Assembly (NCBI GenBank): GCA_023415305.1
Contig: JAEZKZ010000071.1
Span: forward strand, 1-12,694
Direction of reading: 5' to 3'
Source: Bacillota bacterium
Lineage (GTDB): Bacteria > Bacillota > Clostridia > Acetivibrionales > DSM-1351
DNA: 12,694 nucleotides
Part shown: positions 10,330-12,694 of the stretch, piece after piece
How the letters are laid out: every line of letters starts with the position of its first letter
Position numbering within the stretch: position 1 is the stretch's first letter
Made by a program: the position numbers and the translations under genes
The notes under the pieces: generated by a model
Seen by the model: only the letters and a program-made list of their open reading frames with translations
Told to the model about the DNA's origin: nothing
Database searches by the model: none

Positions 10330-11466
10330 ATGGACGGCAATAATTATGTACTAATAATTACTATTGGATTATTGGGTATATATTTTTTATATGCTATTAC
10401 GGTAAAGCCTATAATTAATTTAATAAAAAGAAGTAAAGAAAAAACCAAAGAAAACATTGAATTAATTAATGAAGTAAATATATTAAGGAGTGAAATAATA
10501 GAATTAAAAACTAAATATGAAGCTATAAATAATTTATATAATGAAAAAACAAAAGGCTTTCCATGGTTGGCTGACGCTTTCGCTGATTATAATTTTATGA
10601 TGAATCAAAGAAAAGCCGATGCATTAAAATTTAAAAGTAGACCAGCTTTAAAGGCATCGGAAGAAGTAAAAAATATTTCAAAAGAATTAAGAAATACTCA
10701 AAAATTACTTAAAGTGAATGAATATAAAATAAAATATTATGAATCATTATTTCCGCATTTACTTGAATTTTGGGATAATGACGAAATAGACGATTACATA
10801 AAAACCGAAAACTCTTATAGTACCAAAGAAGATCAGTCGCAATATTGGTTATCTGAATCAGAGTATAAGTTACTTCCTACCTCCGAAAAGTTTCAATTGG
10901 CTTTAGATAGATATATGAAAAGCAAAAAGACAAATTGGCAAATAGGAAGGGATTTTGAAAGGTACATAGGTTATTTATATGAGTTAAAAGGATATACTGT
11001 TTGTTACCATGGAGCCATAAAGGGATTTGAAGATTTGGGTAGAGATATTATATCCACTAAAGCTAATGAAATTTTAATTATACAGTGTAAGTATTGGTCT
11101 AAAGATAAAGTAATACATGAAAAACACATTTTTCAATTATACGGTACTGTTGTGGCTTATGAAATAGATAACCCCAATAAAAAAGTAAAAGGAATATTAA
11201 TTACATCTGCAAATATTTCGGATATTGCTAAAAAGTATGCGGAAAAGCTTAATATAACTGTTAAAGAAAAACATACTTTAGGATCGTATCCACTTATAAA
11301 ATGTAACGTATCAAGGAAAACAGGAGAAAAGATATACCATTTACCATTCGACCAGCAATACGATAAAATTACGATTGAAATAAATAAAGGTGAATGTTAT
11401 TGTGAAACAATATTAAAAGCAGAGGAATTAGGTTTTAGAAGGGCTTTGAAATGGATTCCAGAATAA
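10330..11466 (+). CDS. Membrane-anchored Mrr-like restriction endonuclease
   Basis: A 378-aa protein. An N-terminal membrane segment (6-24; LIITIGLLGIYFLYAIT) is followed by basic residues and a coiled coil (about 35-72). A domain around 76-140 contains GFPWLADAFADY and a basic RPALKASEEVK stretch, seen in related phage/bacterial nuclease proteins. Residues 200-320 form an Mrr-type PD-(D/E)xK nuclease: E210 in the first helix (IGRDFERYIGYLYELKGYTV), D239 in LGRDII, and Q252-C-K254 in ILIIQCKYW (the QxK variant usual for Mrr). It should cut DNA near the membrane. Lying between repressor and integrase, it is probably expressed in the lysogen and may block incoming phages. Start ATG follows GTGAGGT. 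Defence role is inference. Confidence 0.82.
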   Translation: MDGNNYVLIITIGLLGIYFLYAITVKPIINLIKRSKEKTKENIELINEVNILRSEIIELKTKYEAINNLYNEKTKGFPWLADAFADYNFMMNQRKADALKFKSRPALKASEEVKNISKELRNTQKLLKVNEYKIKYYESLFPHLLEFWDNDEIDDYIKTENSYSTKEDQSQYWLSESEYKLLPTSEKFQLALDRYMKSKKTNWQIGRDFERYIGYLYELKGYTVCYHGAIKGFEDLGRDIISTKANEILIIQCKYWSKDKVIHEKHIFQLYGTVVAYEIDNPNKKVKGILITSANISDIAKKYAEKLNITVKEKHTLGSYPLIKCNVSRKTGEKIYHLPFDQQYDKITIEINKGECYCETILKAEELGFRRALKWIPE

Positions 11467-11478
11467 AGGTGTGATTTT

Positions 11479-12603
11479 ATGAGAGGGCATATTAGTCAAA
11501 AATCAAATGGGACATGGGTCGGTGTTGTTGATGCACCAAGAAAGGCTGACGGAAAAAGAAATCAGAAGTTTGTTTATGGTAAAACACAGCCAGAAGTAGA
11601 AAAAAAGCTTACTGAGCTTATATATAAGATAAATACTAACAATTTTGTGGATCCTACTAACATATTATTAAAACAATACTTAAATAACTGGCTTGCTGAA
11701 AGGAAAAACGCTTTAAGTCCAGCAACATATGACGGATATAAATCATATATAGACAGGCATATAATACCTGCTATTGGTGAAAAAAAACTTAATAAGATAC
11801 TTCCAAAGGATGTAGAACATTTTTATAACTCCAAAAAAGATACTCTCTCCGGGAAGTCATTACACCAGGTACACAGTATATTGCACAGAGCCTTTAAAGA
11901 TGCTCTTATAAATGAATATATTGCAAGAAACATAATTGATTTTGTTAATCCTCCTAAAGTAGAAAAACATACAATGAAAACTTATGAAGAGGATCAGTAT
12001 ATCAAACTGCTTAAGTCTGTAGAAAACATATCCGACGAAATTCCAATTATGCTTGCCGGAGGTTTAGGTCTTAGACGTGGAGAAATATTTGGGTTGCGTT
12101 GGTCTGATATATCATTTGATAAAAAGATAATAACAGTAAATCAAAACTTAGTATGCACCCGATCAGGCCTTGTATTTAAAAAGCCAAAGTCAATTGAAAG
12201 TATAAGAACTATCTCTGTTCCAGATTACATTATAAAAAAGCTTAAAGAACGATACAAGGAGCAGGAAGAATTAAAAAGCAAACAACCAGAGGATTACCAA
12301 AACCATAATTTAGTATGCTGTAAGAGTAACGGCGAACCTATAAACCCATCAACATATAGCCATGTATTTGCCGATATACTCAAAAACAATGGTCTTGAAC
12401 ATATAAGGCTACATGATTTAAGGCATTTTAATGCCACAATAATGATGAAATACGGTGTACCTATTAAAGTAGCTTCAAAAAGATTAGGCCATTCAACAAC
12501 ACAAATTACTCAGGATATATACCAGCATGTTCTTGTTAGTATGGACACGGATGCAAGTGACAAAATAAGTGAACATTTGTTTGATAAAAAGGCTAAAAAT
12601 TAA
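11479..12603 (+). CDS. int: Phage tyrosine integrase
   Basis: A 374-aa tyrosine recombinase. Residues 1-58 are an AP2-like arm-binding domain (GHISQKSNGTWVGVVDAPRK), and about 60-160 the SAM-like core-binding domain (YLNNWLAERKNALSPATYDG). The catalytic domain has R199 (GGLGLRRGEIFGLRW), the H312-x2-R315 pair (LHDLRHFNATIMM), H338 (RLGHS) and nucleophile Y348 (QDIYQHV). The full R-H-R-H-Y set is present, so it should be active. It starts 12 bp after the nuclease gene, probably on the same mRNA, and ends 66 bp before the tRNA 3' end where it would act. Start ATG follows AAAGGTG. Confidence 0.96.
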   Translation: MRGHISQKSNGTWVGVVDAPRKADGKRNQKFVYGKTQPEVEKKLTELIYKINTNNFVDPTNILLKQYLNNWLAERKNALSPATYDGYKSYIDRHIIPAIGEKKLNKILPKDVEHFYNSKKDTLSGKSLHQVHSILHRAFKDALINEYIARNIIDFVNPPKVEKHTMKTYEEDQYIKLLKSVENISDEIPIMLAGGLGLRRGEIFGLRWSDISFDKKIITVNQNLVCTRSGLVFKKPKSIESIRTISVPDYIIKKLKERYKEQEELKSKQPEDYQNHNLVCCKSNGEPINPSTYSHVFADILKNNGLEHIRLHDLRHFNATIMMKYGVPIKVASKRLGHSTTQITQDIYQHVLVSMDTDASDKISEHLFDKKAKN

Positions 12604-12607
12604 GCCA

Positions 12608-12631
12608 ATGTTAGTAAAAATGTTAGTAAAA
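12608..12631 (+). repeat. 12-bp tandem direct repeat, candidate integrase arm sites
   Basis: ATGTTAGTAAAA occurs twice in perfect tandem (12608-12619 and 12620-12631), just after the integrase stop and about 40 bp from the tRNA 3' end. Integrases with an AP2-like N-terminal domain bind short direct repeats flanking the att core, so this is a likely arm-type site. Confidence 0.55.
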
Positions 12632-12632
12632 T

Positions 12633-12665
12633 AAAAAGACTTCCAAGATAAAAACCCCGGAAGCC
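12633..12665 (-). terminator. Terminator of the tRNA transcript
   Basis: Read on the minus strand, GGCTTCC (complement of 12659-12665) pairs with GGAAGTC (complement of 12638-12644) over 7 bp with one G-U, loop of 14 nt, followed by TTTTTA. It begins 3 bp after the tRNA CCA end. The U-run is only on this strand, so it serves the tRNA, not the integrase. Confidence 0.7.
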
Positions 12666-12668
12666 TTA

Positions 12669-12694
12669 TGGTGCGGATGACAGGACTTGAACCT
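12669..12694 (-). tRNA. tRNA 3' end (probably tRNA-Leu), partial; attachment site side
   Basis: On the minus strand the window edge reads into AGG-TTCAAGT-CCTGT (T-arm), CATCCGC (acceptor 3' strand), A73 and an encoded CCA. The T-loop and 7-nt acceptor arm are exact. The implied 5' acceptor strand GCGGATG and A73 resemble Firmicute tRNA-Leu, but the anticodon is outside the window. Facing the integrase at 66 bp, this is the likely att core. Confidence 0.8.

Noticed and set aside
1..12694. CRISPR array, transposase or insertion sequence
   Set aside because: No regularly spaced repeats with unique spacers, no transposase-like product and no terminal inverted repeats were seen. The 11-bp repeats at 4629-4671 have no spacers.

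Overview
The window looks like the integrase end of an integrated temperate phage (prophage) in a low-GC Gram-positive host, most likely a clostridial Firmicute. The DNA is AT-rich, with many AGA, ATA and TTA codons and strong GGAGG ribosome sites. It encodes a standard siphophage early region: repressor and Cro-like pair, recombination and replication genes, and SSB. The right edge holds the 3' end of a tRNA gene, probably tRNA-Leu, on the minus strand facing the integrase. This is a common arrangement for a tRNA attachment site. Only one prophage boundary is visible, so late genes and the other att site lie outside.

Layout. A long minus-strand early operon fills about 9400 down to 1. It starts at a near-perfect promoter (TTGAAT, 17 bp, TATAAT; 9405-9433). 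In order of transcription it carries: a Cro-like regulator, an excisionase-like HTH protein, a second XRE regulator, several tiny unknown genes, zinc-finger proteins, a coiled-coil protein, a Rad52-like annealing protein, more small Cys-rich proteins, a replication initiator, a DnaC-type helicase loader, an HTH mini-gene, a radical SAM enzyme, a MazG-like pyrophosphohydrolase, SSB, a Cys-rich mini-protein, a multi-pass membrane protein and the start of an HNH/NinG-like protein. Eight genes of 32-58 aa (32, 39, 42, 52, 53, 54, 55 and 58 aa) that fall below the usual annotation size were found by reading frames by hand; most have ribosome sites.

The plus strand from 9495 carries the lysogeny module: a 124-aa repressor without a protease domain, a membrane-anchored Mrr-like nuclease that looks like a cargo or defence gene, and the integrase. 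Two 22-bp operators with the same half-site lie between the divergent promoters. One sits exactly inside the early promoter.

The most interesting feature is between the repressor and the nuclease. A nearly perfect LexA/DinR SOS box lies between the -35 and -10 of a minus-strand promoter that would transcribe a previously unmarked 32-codon gene converging on the 3' end of the repressor gene. The repressor has no self-cleavage domain and no ImmA-like protease neighbour. This LexA-controlled mini-gene is therefore a good candidate for the SOS induction switch, acting as an antirepressor peptide or through antisense transcription. Other notable structures are 11-bp iterons beside an AT-rich tract inside the initiator gene (candidate origin), two matching short promoter-plus-hairpin modules antisense to the early operon, two GC-clamped structured intercistronic elements, and a 12-bp tandem repeat between int and the tRNA that could be integrase arm sites.
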